From Thermonema lapsum (lineage in GTDB: Bacteria; Bacteroidota; Bacteroidia; Cytophagales; Thermonemataceae): a stretch of 64,000 bases of DNA. Position 1 is the first letter of the stretch; the number at the start of each line of letters is the position of its first letter. Made by a program: the position numbers and the translations under genes. The stretch is from positions 186,001-250,000 of the forward strand of contig NZ_JAASRN010000002.1 in assembly GCF_011761635.1 (NCBI RefSeq). The letters run 5' to 3'. Positions 44,206 through 52,279 of the stretch are shown here, in pieces. Below the pieces are notes generated by a model. It was not told the origin of the DNA and did no database searches. It saw nothing but the letters and a program-made list of their open reading frames with translations.

Positions 44206-44298
44206 AAGCATGGGGGTTTGTTTTTCCTTGTCAAAAGATAAACATATTTTTGAATGTTTCCCAAAATCTGTGTCATTTTCTTTGAACGGTAAAAAAAC

Positions 44299-44306
44299 TA
44301 AATTTG
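44299..44306 (+). promoter_or_regulatory. -7 element ahead of efp
   Basis: TAAATTTG, a full match to TAnnTTTG, 38 bases before the efp ATG. The region 19-21 bases upstream has only TTTT/ATTT, so the -33 box is weak. Confidence 0.5.
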
Positions 44307-44344
44307 CGGCATTGTATTTTTGTTTCTTAACCCTTGAGAAATAT

Positions 44345-44905
44345 ATGGCACAGGTCAATGAGATTACTCGTGGTTGCTTTGTTCGCTACAAAGGCGAATT
44401 GATGCAAGTACTCGAATATGAGCACCGCACACCGGGCAACCTGCGTGCATTTTATCAAGTGAAGTTCCGCAACGTGCGTAACGGGCGCTTAGCAGAAGAG
44501 CGTTTCCGCCCCAGCGACGAAATCGAAATCGTGCGTGTGGAACGCCGCGAGCAGCAGTTTCTATACCGCGACGGCTCCCTCTTCTATTTCATGGACGTGA
44601 ATACTTACGAACAGACCCCCGTAGACGAAGTGGTGGTGGGCGAAGCTGTCAAATACCTGAAAGACGGCATGGTAGTGTTCGTGCTCTATGACGGAGAAGA
44701 AGCCGTGATGGTAGAGCTACCGCCCAACGTGGATTTGGAAGTAACCTACACCGAGCCGGGCATTCAAGGCGACACTGCCACCCGCACCCTGAAGCCGGCA
44801 ACCCTTGAAACGGGGCTGGAAGTACGCGTTCCCCTCTTTATCAACATTGGCGACGTGGTGCGCATCGACACCCGCACCGGCGAATATGTATCGCGTGCAA
44901 AATAA
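44345..44905 (+). CDS. efp: Translation elongation factor P
   Basis: 186 residues with the three beta domains of EF-P: MAQVNEITRGCFVRYKGELM, LRAFYQVKFRNVRNGRLAEE, FYFMDVNTYEQTPV, VELPPNVDLEVTYTEPGIQG and a C-terminal VPLFINIGDVVRIDTRTGEY. It relieves ribosome stalling at polyproline. The tip loop of domain I reads EHRTPGNLRAF; where Escherichia EF-P has the modified Lys34 in KPGKGQ, this protein has Asn. So it is of a type without the lysine modification site. Confidence 0.93.
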   Translation: MAQVNEITRGCFVRYKGELMQVLEYEHRTPGNLRAFYQVKFRNVRNGRLAEERFRPSDEIEIVRVERREQQFLYRDGSLFYFMDVNTYEQTPVDEVVVGEAVKYLKDGMVVFVLYDGEEAVMVELPPNVDLEVTYTEPGIQGDTATRTLKPATLETGLEVRVPLFINIGDVVRIDTRTGEYVSRAK

Positions 44906-44931
44906 ATGTACGCATCTACTTACACTTTTTG

Positions 44932-44966
44932 AAAGGGCACAAAAGGCAAGCTTTGTGCCCTTTTGA
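44932..44966 (+). terminator. Terminator after efp
   Basis: Perfect 12-bp stem AAAGGGCACAAA / TTTGTGCCCTTT with an 8-base loop and TTTTGATTTG after it. Confidence 0.88.
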
Positions 44967-45015
44967 TTTGCTGTGTGAACTAGCGCACAAAGTAAAGTAT
45001 TAAAAGCCTTTGTGC

Positions 45016-45186
45016 ATGGCTATTTTAGCAGGAGTGTTAACTAAAGAGCTTGTTTTAGAACATTTCAATAGAATGCAAGGGTTTGATTTTGCGCGGTTTT
45101 CAAACGAAAAGACGCTTTTTATCTTTGAAAGTACAGACCAAAAGTCAATACCCGAGATTTGGATTATAAACTCATTAAGCCGTTGA
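45016..45186 (+). pseudogene. Short open frame or gene remnant, unrecognised
   Basis: A 56-codon frame starting MAILAGVLTKELVLEHFNRM and including FARFSNEKTLFIFE. One base out of frame, the next codons read DYKLIKPLIW before a stop, so the 3' end may be frameshifted. I do not recognise the family. It lies between the efp terminator and the truncated rhuM gene, in the decayed patch. Apart from this, the stretch 44967-45241 shows nothing. Confidence 0.3.
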
Positions 45187-45241
45187 TTTGGTAGGAGTAA
45201 TTCAAATTGTTCCAAGATGGAACGGGTTGAAAAAATAAACC

Positions 45242-46048
45242 ATGACAGAAAAAGAAATCAAAAAAGGTGAAATCATCATCTACAAGTCCGAAGACGGACC
45301 GAAGTTAGAAGTGCGGCTGGAAGAAGAAACCGTCTGGCTTACTCAAAAGCAGATGGCTTTGCTTTTTGATAAGGATGTAAGAACAATAAATGAACACATA
45401 AAAAATATATATAAAGAAGGAGAATTGCTTGAAAAAGCAACTATCCGGAAATTCCGGATAGTTCAAAAAGAAGGCAAAAGAGAAGTAGAAAGACAAGTGG
45501 ATTTTTATAATCTTGATGTGATTATTTCGGTGGGCTATCGAGTTAAATCGCTTCGTGGCACGCAATTCCGCATCTGGGCAACTAAAACGCTCAAAGAACA
45601 CATCATCAAAGGCTACACCCTAAACGAGCAACGACTACTTCAGACCCAAAACACACTTAAAGATTTACAGGAAACGATTGCCTTGCTTCAAGAGAAGGCA
45701 AAACACGAGTTGTTTGCCGGACAAGAACAGGAAATTTTAAGCTTGCTTTCAAATTACGCTAAAACACTGACTTTGCTGGAACAATATGATAAAGAAAAAC
45801 TGACCTTAAAAAAGGGTGGAAAAGAAAAATTTATTTTACAGTGGGAGGAAGCAAAGGAAGTTATCAAAAATATCAAACAAGAACTGCTCGCAAAAAAAGA
45901 AGCAAGTGAACTTTTCGGTCAAGAAAACAACGAAAAATTCCAAGGTATTTTAGGCACTGACTACCGCATTTTTTGCATTGCTCTGTCAATTTGCATTTTT
46001 TTGCCAATCAGCTGTTTTCTTTTTGCTAATTCCAAAATAAATCAATAG
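45242..46048 (+). CDS. RhuM family protein, truncated at the expected Fic domain
   Basis: 268 residues as read. The N-terminal part is a clear Virulence RhuM domain: ETVWLTQKQMALLFDKDVRT, INEHIKNIYKEGEL, VERQVDFYNLDVIISVGYRV and RGTQFRIWATKTLKEHIIKG. A helical linker ends at NEKFQGILG near residue 238. In the family form I know, a Fic/DOC domain with HPFxDGNKR follows here. Instead the frame enters sequence that matches 23 bases of the nearby IS1-family remnant and then runs antisense to a small membrane-protein gene, adding about 30 unrelated hydrophobic residues. The RhuM half could still be made; the catalytic half is missing. Base composition is more AT-rich than the neighbours. Confidence 0.8.
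   Translation: MTEKEIKKGEIIIYKSEDGPKLEVRLEEETVWLTQKQMALLFDKDVRTINEHIKNIYKEGELLEKATIRKFRIVQKEGKREVERQVDFYNLDVIISVGYRVKSLRGTQFRIWATKTLKEHIIKGYTLNEQRLLQTQNTLKDLQETIALLQEKAKHELFAGQEQEILSLLSNYAKTLTLLEQYDKEKLTLKKGGKEKFILQWEEAKEVIKNIKQELLAKKEASELFGQENNEKFQGILGTDYRIFCIALSICIFLPISCFLFANSKINQ
45957..45979. repeat. 23-bp identity with the IS1-family remnant
   Basis: These 23 bases are identical, in the same orientation, to 47309-47331 inside the IS1-family transposase 5' end (the segment coding CKKCGSQ on the minus strand). The copy sits exactly where the rhuM gene loses its family sequence. Confidence 0.7.
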
Positions 46049-46196
46049 CAATCCTATGACCAACAAAATTATTGAGCCCCAGAAGTAACCTTTACCGCAT
46101 TCTGTCAGAGCGTTATAATCAGGAAAATATCTAAAGCCCTGAAAAAACGGTCAATGATGGAGCAATTCCTATTATTATAAGGGCAATCTTTTTCAT
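45986..46196 (-). pseudogene. Small two-helix membrane protein with a frameshift in a homopolymer
   Basis: From the ATG at 46196 the frame reads MKKIALIIIGIAPSLTVF, then meets a stop. One base out, it continues FRYFPDYNALTECGKGYFWG and SIILLVIGLLLIYFGISKKK to a stop at 45986. Removing one base from the six-T run (A run at 46142-46147 on the plus strand) restores one 69-residue frame with two membrane helices. It is thus a recently broken gene, a slippage-expressed gene or a sequencing error. Family not recognised. Confidence 0.6.
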
Positions 46197-46255
46197 TTCT
46201 TAAAATTTAAAATAAGTCAGGGCTACGGATACGCAACCCTGACTGTGGTTTAAAA

Positions 46256-46549
46256 CTATTTTTTTACAATGGTTGTGGTTGGAGTATAAAGTCCAAAAGT
46301 TAAATAACTTATTAAACCATCAATAAATGTGTGTGTGATAGTTACGGTGTAATCCTTTGAATTGCCAGCCATTTTCGTGGGGTCAGAAGTTTTAAGTGGA
46401 GCTAACCCACCAATTAAATAATGGTTTTTCTCCCTAACCTCAACACCTGTTTTAGCTCCTTCGCCAACTGAATAAGTCAGGGTGTAGCAGGAAGTAGCTA
46501 GAAATGAAATAGCAAATGCAAAAACTAAATTTAAAAGATTTTTTTTCAT
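46256..46549 (-). CDS. Bor-like lipoprotein
   Basis: 97 residues. Signal with lipobox FLATSC at about residue 21. The mature part follows the lambda Bor pattern: GVEVREKNHYLIGGLAPLKT, then THTFIDGLISYLTFGLYTPT, where Bor has HHFFVSGIGQ and QTFVNGLLGFITLGIYTP. Bor is a phage-encoded outer-membrane lipoprotein linked to serum resistance; chromosomal homologues occur in many bacteria. The context is a decayed accessory patch next to an IS remnant, so it probably came by transfer. Confidence 0.75.
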   Translation of the reverse strand: MKKNLLNLVFAFAISFLATSCYTLTYSVGEGAKTGVEVREKNHYLIGGLAPLKTSDPTKMAGNSKDYTVTITHTFIDGLISYLTFGLYTPTTTIVKK

Positions 46550-46573
46550 ACTTCTTTCATTTTAAAGTTGTCC

Positions 46574-46753
46574 CTACTCGTATGGCTTTTCGGAATCGCC
46601 CCGTTTTTTATAGTGGTTTCTGGTCTCCACTTTTCTTCTTTTAAAATACCAATCTATTACAATAATGTCAAGTCCTTGAGCCATATTTTTGAGTGCACAT
46701 TGAAGAAATTCGCGACATACTGCCTCTTCTAAAATTAAGGAAAAAAGTAAAAT
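46574..46753 (-). pseudogene. 3' part of an unknown gene cut by the IS1-family element
   Basis: An open minus-strand frame enters from the IS edge at 46753 and runs to a stop at 46574, reading LILEEAVCREFLQCALKNMA and then LDIIVIDWYFKRRKVETRNH. It looks coding and has no start. The 5' part is not recognisable on the other side of the IS at 47393 onward. Family unknown. Confidence 0.4.
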
Positions 46754-47392
46754 TAGAGAGTGTTAAGTGAAGATAGATAAAAACTTGTTTGGAAAAATTT
46801 CATAGAATCCATATTTATTTAGACAACAGCTTATTCTTAATGAAATATCTATTCTCTCTATAGATTTTGATACTATCTTACTTTTTCTTGTTATCCGCCC
46901 AAGATAATGCCTTACATGCGAGTTGCTCTGCTCTATTTTATGCTTTGTATCAACTTATCTTCTGGTATTATCTTTTTATAAACTTCCCAATCATAAAATC
47001 TCTCAGCCTTGTCTTTTAATCGTTCACATAATTTCTTGAAGTTTTGAGCATCACGATTGCCAATAATCCACCGATGGTTTTACCTCTAAGACAATCCACA
47101 GCTTGCCAGCCTTATGCCTTTGGGTTCTACGTACGACTCACATTTACAAGTCGTGCTATCATTCCAGCAGTTGCTTTACCACTGTCATAAAGTAACAGAG
47201 TAAGAGCTTTTGTTTCTGGCTTTACTTTTCTCCTGCATCTCCAATGATAAAATTATAACCACAATGTTTGCATTACTTATGTCTGACTACCCCATTTTTT
47301 ACTACGCTCTGACTACCGCATTTTTTGCATTTATTTGGCAAAGAGTTCATATGAGAAAATATTGAACAAAATACTTTATATAACACTCTCTA
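46754..47392 (-). mobile_element. Degenerate IS1-family insertion sequence
   Basis: The ends are 12-bp perfect inverted repeats TAGAGAGTGTTA (46754-46765 and 47381-47392 as its complement). Inside is a broken IS1-type transposase on the minus strand. Length is about 640 bp. No clear target duplication: flanks share only an AAAT-like stretch. It is too damaged to move by itself. Confidence 0.8.
46763..47350 (-). pseudogene. IS1-family transposase remnant (InsA/InsB type)
   Basis: In pieces across three frames: MNSLPNKCKKCGSQSVVKNG and CKHCGYNFIIGD (zinc ribbon of InsA), KPETKALTLLLYDSGKATAG and MIARLVNVSRT (helix-turn-helix), WIIGNRDAQNFKKLCERLKD, IIPEDKLIQS and HVRHYLGRITRKSKIVSKSI (C-terminal part of InsB). 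Several in-frame stops and shifts separate them. The order and the typical IPxDKL and KSKxVSKS segments identify the family. Confidence 0.85.
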
Positions 47393-47483
47393 AAATTTTA
47401 GTCGTTAATTATATTTCACCAAAACCTCACTTTACACACTACACACTTTCTGGAACAGCATCAGCTACGGCTCAAAACAACAA

Positions 47484-47516
47484 AAACAGCACTACCCGAA
47501 GCAGGCAGTGCTGTTT
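47484..47516 (-). terminator. Terminator of the RND efflux operon
   Basis: 13-bp stem AAACAGCACTGCC / GGTAGTGCTGTTT (one G-T pair; 47484-47496 with 47504-47516), followed on the minus strand by TTGTTGTTTTG. Confidence 0.85.
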
Positions 47517-47542
47517 GCATTTGATGGCTTGTGCACTCCTTT

Positions 47543-48976
47543 CTATTGCCAGCCACCTCCTAAAGCGCGATACAATTGCACCTTCGCTTGCAGTTGTTTT
47601 AGTTTCACTTCTACCAGTTCCAAACGGGCGTCCATGGCTTCGATTTGGGTAAGCAAGACCTCCAGATAATCGGCGTCGGCTGCCCGATACAAAGCATTGG
47701 CAATGTTAATAGACTCGGTCAGGATACGTACCTCTTCGCTTTTCAGCTGCAGACTTTGGGTGTAGTTGTCCAGCTTTGCCAGTTGGTTCACCACGTCGGT
47801 ATAAGCTTGAATCAAAGTCTGTTCATAGGCATAAAGCGCCTGCAACTGACGGGCATTGGCTGAGTTGTAGGCGGCTCTTATGGCGTTCCGGTTGATAAGC
47901 GGTGCCATCAAATCACCGGCAAGGTTATAGAGCATGGATTCAGGCGCCAGCAGGAATGCCGGATTGAAAGCCTGAAAGCCTATGCCTGCGCGCAGGTCTA
48001 ACGAAGGGTAAAACAGCGCTCTGGCTGACTGCACATCCAACTTGGCAGCTGCAAGTTCCAGCTCGGCACGGCGCACATCCGGGCGGTTTTGCAGCAAACG
48101 GGCGGGGACACCCGTCAAGATGGAATCTGCCGGCAACTCAAGGAAGCGCCCCGATGAGCGCACAATAGAATCGGGCAGCTGACCTGTCAAGAAACGCAGG
48201 CGGTTTTCGTTTTCGGTGATGCGTTGCCGGATGGCATAGCGCAGGTTTTTGGTTTTGAGCAAACGCGCCGCAAAACGATTGACTGCCAGACGGGTATCAC
48301 GCCCTGCCTGTAGACGCTGACGCACCAGCTCCAAGGCATTTTCTTGTATACGGGCATATTCCTCGACAATAGCCAAGAGATTATCCAGCGCCATCAGCTC
48401 GTAGTATGCCTCTGCCACCTCGGCAATCACTTGGGTTTGCACGAAGCGACGCCCTTCAATACTTGCCATATAACGCAAGGCAGCTGCTTTTTTGGCATTA
48501 CGCAAGCGCTTCCATATGTCTATTTCCCAAGAAGCATAAGCCCCCAGCTCGAAGTGCGAAAAAGGCTCGGGAAACACCTCGCCCGGACGTATGTCCAACT
48601 GTTTCTCTACGGCTCCGTAGCGGGTGTACTCTCCCACTTTGTCTACTTCGGCGGCGGCGCCCAAGCGTACGAAAGGCAGGTATTCCCCTTTTCGAGCAAG
48701 CACTTCATTCTGAGCGATGACGATTTCTTGCAGCAATATGTTCAACTCTCTGTTGTGATGGAGCGCCGAGTCGATGAGTGCCTGCAGCTGTTTGTCTTCA
48801 AAGAAAGTGCGCCAGTCGGGCTGCACCGTAGCAAGCGTATCGGCAGTTTTGCCGAAAGTGGCAGGCAACTGCACCCGGCTATCGGGCAGGGTGTAGCGCG
48901 GACCCACACATGCCCCTGCCAATACAAGCCACAGCACCGCCCACACATATATTTTCACCTTATGCATTGTCTTCAT
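47543..48976 (-). CDS. TolC-like outer-membrane efflux lipoprotein (OprM/NodT type)
   Basis: 477 residues from the ATG at 48976. Signal with lipobox VLAGAC. The OEP family features are CVGPRYTLPDSRVQLPATFG, LQALIDSALHHNRELNILLQ, YASWEIDIWKRLRNAKKAAA and LQNRPDVRRAELELAAAKLD. It forms the outer-membrane channel of the RND pump. Its start lies inside the end of the pump gene (17-base overlap; a second ATG at 48967 overlaps by 8), showing translational coupling. Confidence 0.92.
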   Translation of the reverse strand: MKTMHKVKIYVWAVLWLVLAGACVGPRYTLPDSRVQLPATFGKTADTLATVQPDWRTFFEDKQLQALIDSALHHNRELNILLQEIVIAQNEVLARKGEYLPFVRLGAAAEVDKVGEYTRYGAVEKQLDIRPGEVFPEPFSHFELGAYASWEIDIWKRLRNAKKAAALRYMASIEGRRFVQTQVIAEVAEAYYELMALDNLLAIVEEYARIQENALELVRQRLQAGRDTRLAVNRFAARLLKTKNLRYAIRQRITENENRLRFLTGQLPDSIVRSSGRFLELPADSILTGVPARLLQNRPDVRRAELELAAAKLDVQSARALFYPSLDLRAGIGFQAFNPAFLLAPESMLYNLAGDLMAPLINRNAIRAAYNSANARQLQALYAYEQTLIQAYTDVVNQLAKLDNYTQSLQLKSEEVRILTESINIANALYRAADADYLEVLLTQIEAMDARLELVEVKLKQLQAKVQLYRALGGGWQ

Positions 48977-51900
48977 CGTCTTTTGAATTGTTTTTGTTTT
49001 CACTTCTGCTTTTAGCCTTGCGTTCGGCAGCTTTCCACACCACATCCAAATGCATCAACTTTTTCAACATGCTGGCTTTGCGTGCATCTTCTACTATTTC
49101 CTCACTCAGGGGCGATTCTTCTTGCTCTTGAATGAGATGCTTGCCTTCGGTCATCTTGGCAAAGAGATAGTAAAGCCCAGGAATCACGAACACGCCAAAG
49201 ACGGTACCTATGAGCATGCCTCCCATGGCGGAGCTCCCAATGGTGCGGTTGCCTACGGCGCCGGCGCCATGAGCAATCACCAGAGGTATCAAACCTGCCA
49301 CAAAGGCAAAAGAGGTCATCAAGATGGGGCGGAAACGCACCTTTGCCCCTTCAATGGCAGCATGTAGGATGCTCGTGCCTTGTTGATGCTTCTGGACAGC
49401 AAATTCGACTATCAACACAGCGTTTTTGCCTAAGAGCCCCACCAGCATGATAAGGGCTACCTGTGCATACACGTCATTGGCTAAGCCCATGAGCTTCAAG
49501 GCAAGGAAAGAGCCGAAGATACCCACTGGCAGCGACAGTATCACCGCCAACGGCAAAATGAAGCTTTCGTATTGAGCAGCCAGCACCAAATACACAAAGG
49601 CAATTACAATGATGAAGATATAAAGCGCTTCATTCCCTCGGTTTGCTTCGTCGTAGGACAAACCTTCCCATGCTATGTCGTACCCTTTGGGCAAGGTTTT
49701 AGCAGCTACTTCTTTGATAGCCTCGATGGCATCGCCAGTGGTATAACCCGGCGCTGGCAAGCCGCGAATCGCTGCAGAGTTGTAGAGGTTGTAGCGTGTC
49801 AGCTCGTTGGGACCCTGCCGCTTCACCATGCGCATGAAAGCCGAATAAGGCACCATCTCCCCTGCTTCGTTCTTTACATACAGGTTGAGCAAATCGGAAG
49901 GGAAGCGACGAAACTCCGGCGCTGACTGCACATATACTTTAAAGAAACGCCCAAAGCGAATGAAACCCTGCTCGTAGGTACTGCCTATAAGTATGTTCAG
50001 GTTTTCCATGGCTTTGCCAATAGAAACGCCCTTTTGCATAGCCACCTGATTGTCAATCATCAGTTCGTATTGCGGATAGTTGGCAGCAAAGAAGGTAAAC
50101 AAACCAGTAAGCTCTTTTCGCTTGCGCAGCTCATCCATGAAGTTTTTGACGATGCGGTCAAACTCTTGATAATCGAAAGAGCCCGTTTTGTCGAGTAAAC
50201 GCAGCGAGAAGCCGCCAGAGGTACCAAAACCGGGCACTGCGGGTGGTTCAAAGTATTCTATAATAGCCCCCAAGCCTTGCGACTTTTCTTCGAGCTCCTC
50301 CATGATTTCATGTACTGAACGTTTGCGCTGCGACCAGTCTTTCAAGTTCACCAGCACAGTACCAGCATTAGAGCCCCGCCCCTCGGTCATGATTTCATAG
50401 CCAGCCAGTGAAGTAACCGATTCCACTTCGGGGATTTTCTCACATATTTTTTGCAGTTGCCGCGCTATTTCGTTGGTGCGCTCTAGTGTAGAACCGGGCG
50501 GTGTCTGTATGATGGCATAAATGGTTCCTTGGTCTTCATTGGGCACAAAACCGGAAGGGAGTACTTTGTTAACACCCACGATACCGGCACTAAATGCCAA
50601 CAACACAGCGAGCGTTACCAGACGACGGTCTACTATTTTGCTAAGGATGCTCACATATCTGCCGGTCAGGCGCTCAAACCAACGATTGAATTTATCGATA
50701 AACCACTCGACGGGTGTTTTTTTCTTTGCTGGTTTCCAATGGGGGTTTTTCAAAATCATGGCGCACAGCACCGGCGTAAGTGTAAGTGCCACGAATGCCG
50801 AAATGATGATGGAACTCGCCATGGTGATAGAAAACTGGCGGTAAAAGACGCCTACGGGACCCGACAAGAAGGTAATGGGCACAAATACCGATACCATCAC
50901 GAGGGTAATGGCAATGATAGCCCCACTGATTTCGCCCATCACTTTCTGCACTGCCTGATAAGGCGACAGATTGTCGTGCTCCATTTTGGCATGCACGGCT
51001 TCGACCACCACAATGGCGTCGTCCACTACAATACCAATAGCCAGCACCAAAGCAAAAAGGGTAATGAGGTTGATGGACAAGCCCAGCAGAGAAATGACAA
51101 AGAAAGCCCCAATAAGCGACACAGGCACGGCGATGATGGGAATGAGCGTAGAACGCCAATCGCCCAAAAAGAGGAATACGACCAGTGCCACCAAGATAAA
51201 AGCATCGCGTAGGGTGTGCACTACCTGCTCAATGGAGGCATCCAAAAAACGCGACACATCATAGCTAATGCTATATTTCATGCCGGGCGGAAAATCTTTT
51301 TCCAGCTCTTTGAGCTTGGCTTTCGTCTGCTCGATTACCTCTTGTGCATTACTGCCTACGGTTTGTTTGAGCACAATAGAAGCCGACGGGCGCCCGTCTA
51401 AGCTGGAGTAGATGTCATAAAACTCAGAGCCCAGCTCTACGCTTGCTATGTCTTTGAGGCGCAAGATTTCGCCTTCTTCGGTCGCGCGTATGATGATGTT
51501 TTCGTATTGCTCCGGTTTGTTGTATCTATCTTGATAAATCAAGACGTATTCCAGCGACTGAGCCTGTTTGCCAGAACTTTGCCCCAAGCGCCCCGGGCGG
51601 GCTATGATGCTCTGCTCCATCATAGCTTCCATTACCTCTTCTGCCGACACATTGTAGGCACGCATGCGGTCGGGGTTGAGCCATACCCTGATGGCATAGA
51701 TGCGGCTCCCCAATATTTTGGCACTGGCAATTCCTTTGATGCGTTGAATCTCCGGAATCATCCGGGTATAAGCGTAGTTGTAGAGGAATTTCTCGTCTGC
51801 TTCTTTGTCTGTGCTATATAAGTTCACATACATGAGCATACTAGGCTGAATGGGGGTGATAATCACCCCTTCGCGCTGTACCAAAGGAGGCAACAGAGGC

Positions 51901-52244
51901 ATTACTTGGTCTACACGCGTTTTGACCCGCACCATCGCGTCGTTGGGGTCAGTACCCGGTTCAAAAATTACTTGTATAGTACCCTCACCGGCGCTAGTAG
52001 CGTCGGAGGTAATGTAACGCATGCCCTCTACCCCGTTGATGGCTGTTTCTAAGAGAATGATGGTGGACTTGATGAGCACGTCGGCACTAGCGCCCGGGTA
52101 GGCAATGAATATATTCACTGTTGTGGGGGCTATTTCGGGAAACTGCGATACTGGTAAACGATTGATTGCCAACAAGCCCGCAAACACTATGATGATAGAC
52201 GACACTATGGCAAGTACTGGTCTATGGAGGATTCTGCTAAACAT
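48960..52244 (-). CDS. RND multidrug efflux pump, AcrB/MexB (HAE-1) type
   Basis: 1094 residues. MFSRILHRPVLAIVSSIIIV is the usual start helix. SQFPEIAPTTVNIFIAYPGA, GIVVDDAIVVVEAVHAKM (the Asp pair of proton relay), FVPITFLSGPVGVFYRQFSI and MVGLLGKNAVLIVEFAVQKH are HAE-1 hallmarks, while the CzcA/CusA metal motif is absent. It exports hydrophobic compounds in exchange for protons. The C-terminal tail after about residue 1040 is charged and longer than in Escherichia AcrB. It is 35 bases after the adaptor gene. Confidence 0.95.
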   Translation of the reverse strand: MFSRILHRPVLAIVSSIIIVFAGLLAINRLPVSQFPEIAPTTVNIFIAYPGASADVLIKSTIILLETAINGVEGMRYITSDATSAGEGTIQVIFEPGTDPNDAMVRVKTRVDQVMPLLPPLVQREGVIITPIQPSMLMYVNLYSTDKEADEKFLYNYAYTRMIPEIQRIKGIASAKILGSRIYAIRVWLNPDRMRAYNVSAEEVMEAMMEQSIIARPGRLGQSSGKQAQSLEYVLIYQDRYNKPEQYENIIIRATEEGEILRLKDIASVELGSEFYDIYSSLDGRPSASIVLKQTVGSNAQEVIEQTKAKLKELEKDFPPGMKYSISYDVSRFLDASIEQVVHTLRDAFILVALVVFLFLGDWRSTLIPIIAVPVSLIGAFFVISLLGLSINLITLFALVLAIGIVVDDAIVVVEAVHAKMEHDNLSPYQAVQKVMGEISGAIIAITLVMVSVFVPITFLSGPVGVFYRQFSITMASSIIISAFVALTLTPVLCAMILKNPHWKPAKKKTPVEWFIDKFNRWFERLTGRYVSILSKIVDRRLVTLAVLLAFSAGIVGVNKVLPSGFVPNEDQGTIYAIIQTPPGSTLERTNEIARQLQKICEKIPEVESVTSLAGYEIMTEGRGSNAGTVLVNLKDWSQRKRSVHEIMEELEEKSQGLGAIIEYFEPPAVPGFGTSGGFSLRLLDKTGSFDYQEFDRIVKNFMDELRKRKELTGLFTFFAANYPQYELMIDNQVAMQKGVSIGKAMENLNILIGSTYEQGFIRFGRFFKVYVQSAPEFRRFPSDLLNLYVKNEAGEMVPYSAFMRMVKRQGPNELTRYNLYNSAAIRGLPAPGYTTGDAIEAIKEVAAKTLPKGYDIAWEGLSYDEANRGNEALYIFIIVIAFVYLVLAAQYESFILPLAVILSLPVGIFGSFLALKLMGLANDVYAQVALIMLVGLLGKNAVLIVEFAVQKHQQGTSILHAAIEGAKVRFRPILMTSFAFVAGLIPLVIAHGAGAVGNRTIGSSAMGGMLIGTVFGVFVIPGLYYLFAKMTEGKHLIQEQEESPLSEEIVEDARKASMLKKLMHLDVVWKAAERKAKSRSENKNNSKDDEDNA

Positions 52245-52279
52245 CTTTTTTCTTGTTTTGAAAGCTTACACCATCGAGC

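Noticed and set aside
47335-47652. 105-codon plus-strand frame after the IS remnant
   Set aside because: It begins at a TTG in the IS, crosses the efflux terminator and ends antisense to the tolC-like gene.
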